From the NCBI GenBank assembly GCA_902493125.1, contig CABUOF010000051.1, positions 1 to 14,639 of the forward strand: a stretch of DNA of 14,639 nucleotides, read 5' to 3'. This DNA is from an uncultured Collinsella sp. Its GTDB lineage: Bacteria > Actinomycetota > Coriobacteriia > Coriobacteriales > Coriobacteriaceae. Of the stretch, positions 14,430 to 14,639 are shown piece by piece (positions within the stretch are counted from its first letter, which is position 1; every line of letters begins with the position of its first letter). Position numbers and translations under genes: made by a program. The notes under the pieces are model-generated. The model made no database searches, was not told the origin of the DNA, and worked only from the letters and a program-made list of their open reading frames with translations.

Positions 14430-14459
14430 GCACGGCTGGGTTTTCGCCACCCACCGTGC
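14430..14459 (+). promoter_or_regulatory. Second leader hairpin before the last gene
   Basis: GCACGG (14430-14435) pairs with CCGTGC (14454-14459) and TGGGT (14437-14441) with ACCCA (14449-14453), with one bulged C and a 7-nt loop. It ends 45 nt before ATG 14505. A small CCGC-AAA-GCGG hairpin lies upstream at 14396-14406. Together with 14331-14366 they give a structured 5' leader that I cannot match to a known riboswitch class. Confidence 0.5.
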
Positions 14460-14504
14460 AGAAATACCGTAGCTATTCATTTTTGGTTCGAGAGGGGAAC
14501 CGTC

Positions 14505-14639
14505 ATGGCTGAAGAATTCGATTTCCATCCGATGTGGGAGAGCCTCGGCATGAATCTTGCCGACCACGACATGCTGCTGGGCGCCGTGGGCCAGATGTAC
14601 GGCGATATGTTCCTGACGCAGAACAATCGCCCCAAGTCT
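14505..14639 (+). CDS. Start of a probable 2-hydroxyacyl-CoA dehydratase family protein (cut by window end)
   Basis: Only the first 45 residues are in the window. MAEEFDFHPMWESLGMNLAD followed by HDMLLGAVGQMYGDMFLTQ and NNRPKS recalls, from memory, the N-terminus of 2-hydroxyacyl-CoA dehydratase / BcrC-BadD-HgdB family proteins of anaerobes, in which a MW-x-LG-x-x-L-x-x-HD-x-LL start and a final NRP are common. Members carry a [4Fe-4S] or double-cubane cluster, but the cysteines lie beyond the window, so this is a family guess. GAGAGGGG (14489-14496) is about 8 nt before ATG 14505. The gene is preceded by 397 bp of apparently regulatory DNA counted from the modABC terminator. Confidence 0.55.
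   Translation, partial: MAEEFDFHPMWESLGMNLADHDMLLGAVGQMYGDMFLTQNNRPKS

Noticed and set aside
14367..14460. Cyclic-di-GMP-I riboswitch, suggested by CGCACA and CGCAAAGC segments
   Set aside because: The tetraloop and receptor, the GGGAC context and the final GGTTACCG-like strand are missing; the match is partial and out of order.
14108..14504. Molybdenum cofactor riboswitch near modABC
   Set aside because: The hairpins present do not show the conserved Moco motif strands as I remember them, and the downstream gene is not a Moco or molybdate gene.
14166..14567. 133-codon minus-strand frame over the leader and last gene
   Set aside because: It overlaps the structured leader and the real plus-strand start, has no recognised domain and no convincing ribosome site.

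Overview
The window looks like chromosome from a high-GC anaerobic actinobacterium of the class Coriobacteriia, with Collinsella-like as my best guess. That rests on GC-rich third codon positions, strong GGAGG-type ribosome sites, the protein flavour and the gene set; no marker gene was searched against a database. It reads as ordinary chromosome, with no transposase, integrase, phage gene, CRISPR array or tRNA.

Layout. Bases 1-330 are the 3' most of the RNase P RNA gene, whose extreme 5' end lies outside the window. A 99-nt imperfect foldback of unknown role follows, then yigZ (+) and a C-GCAxxG-C-C family protein (-). Next come an O-acetylhomoserine sulfhydrylase-type PLP enzyme (+), a DHA2-like MFS exporter (+), xanthine phosphoribosyltransferase xpt (+) and a short GGQ release-factor-like protein (+). 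Two related perfect-stem palindromes flank that last gene. Two minus-strand genes follow, a diacylglycerol/lipid kinase and a CLC-type anion transporter whose motifs resemble the fluoride-antiporter branch.

From 8644 to 14060 all genes are on the plus strand and form a molybdenum block. moeA and mogA (last steps of molybdopterin cofactor assembly) are closed by a terminator. They are followed by modA, modB and modC (molybdate uptake), also closed by a terminator. ModA is a predicted Tat-exported lipoprotein. ModB carries an unrecognised exported domain of about 180 residues in front of a normal 5-helix permease. Two look-alike 7-4-7 palindromes sit upstream of modA, one overlapping a consensus -10 box. 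Uptake and insertion of molybdenum are thus encoded together; the earlier moa genes are not in the window.

The last 580 bases hold a structured, gene-poor leader. It contains a nested AT-rich palindrome, a second inverted repeat, a 22-codon Arg-rich open frame with a strong ribosome site, and two hairpins. The start of a protein that looks like a 2-hydroxyacyl-CoA dehydratase family member follows and is cut by the window end.

The most unusual items are the ModB fusion, the paired palindromes upstream of modA, the palindromic elements around the GGQ protein, and the leader before the last gene.
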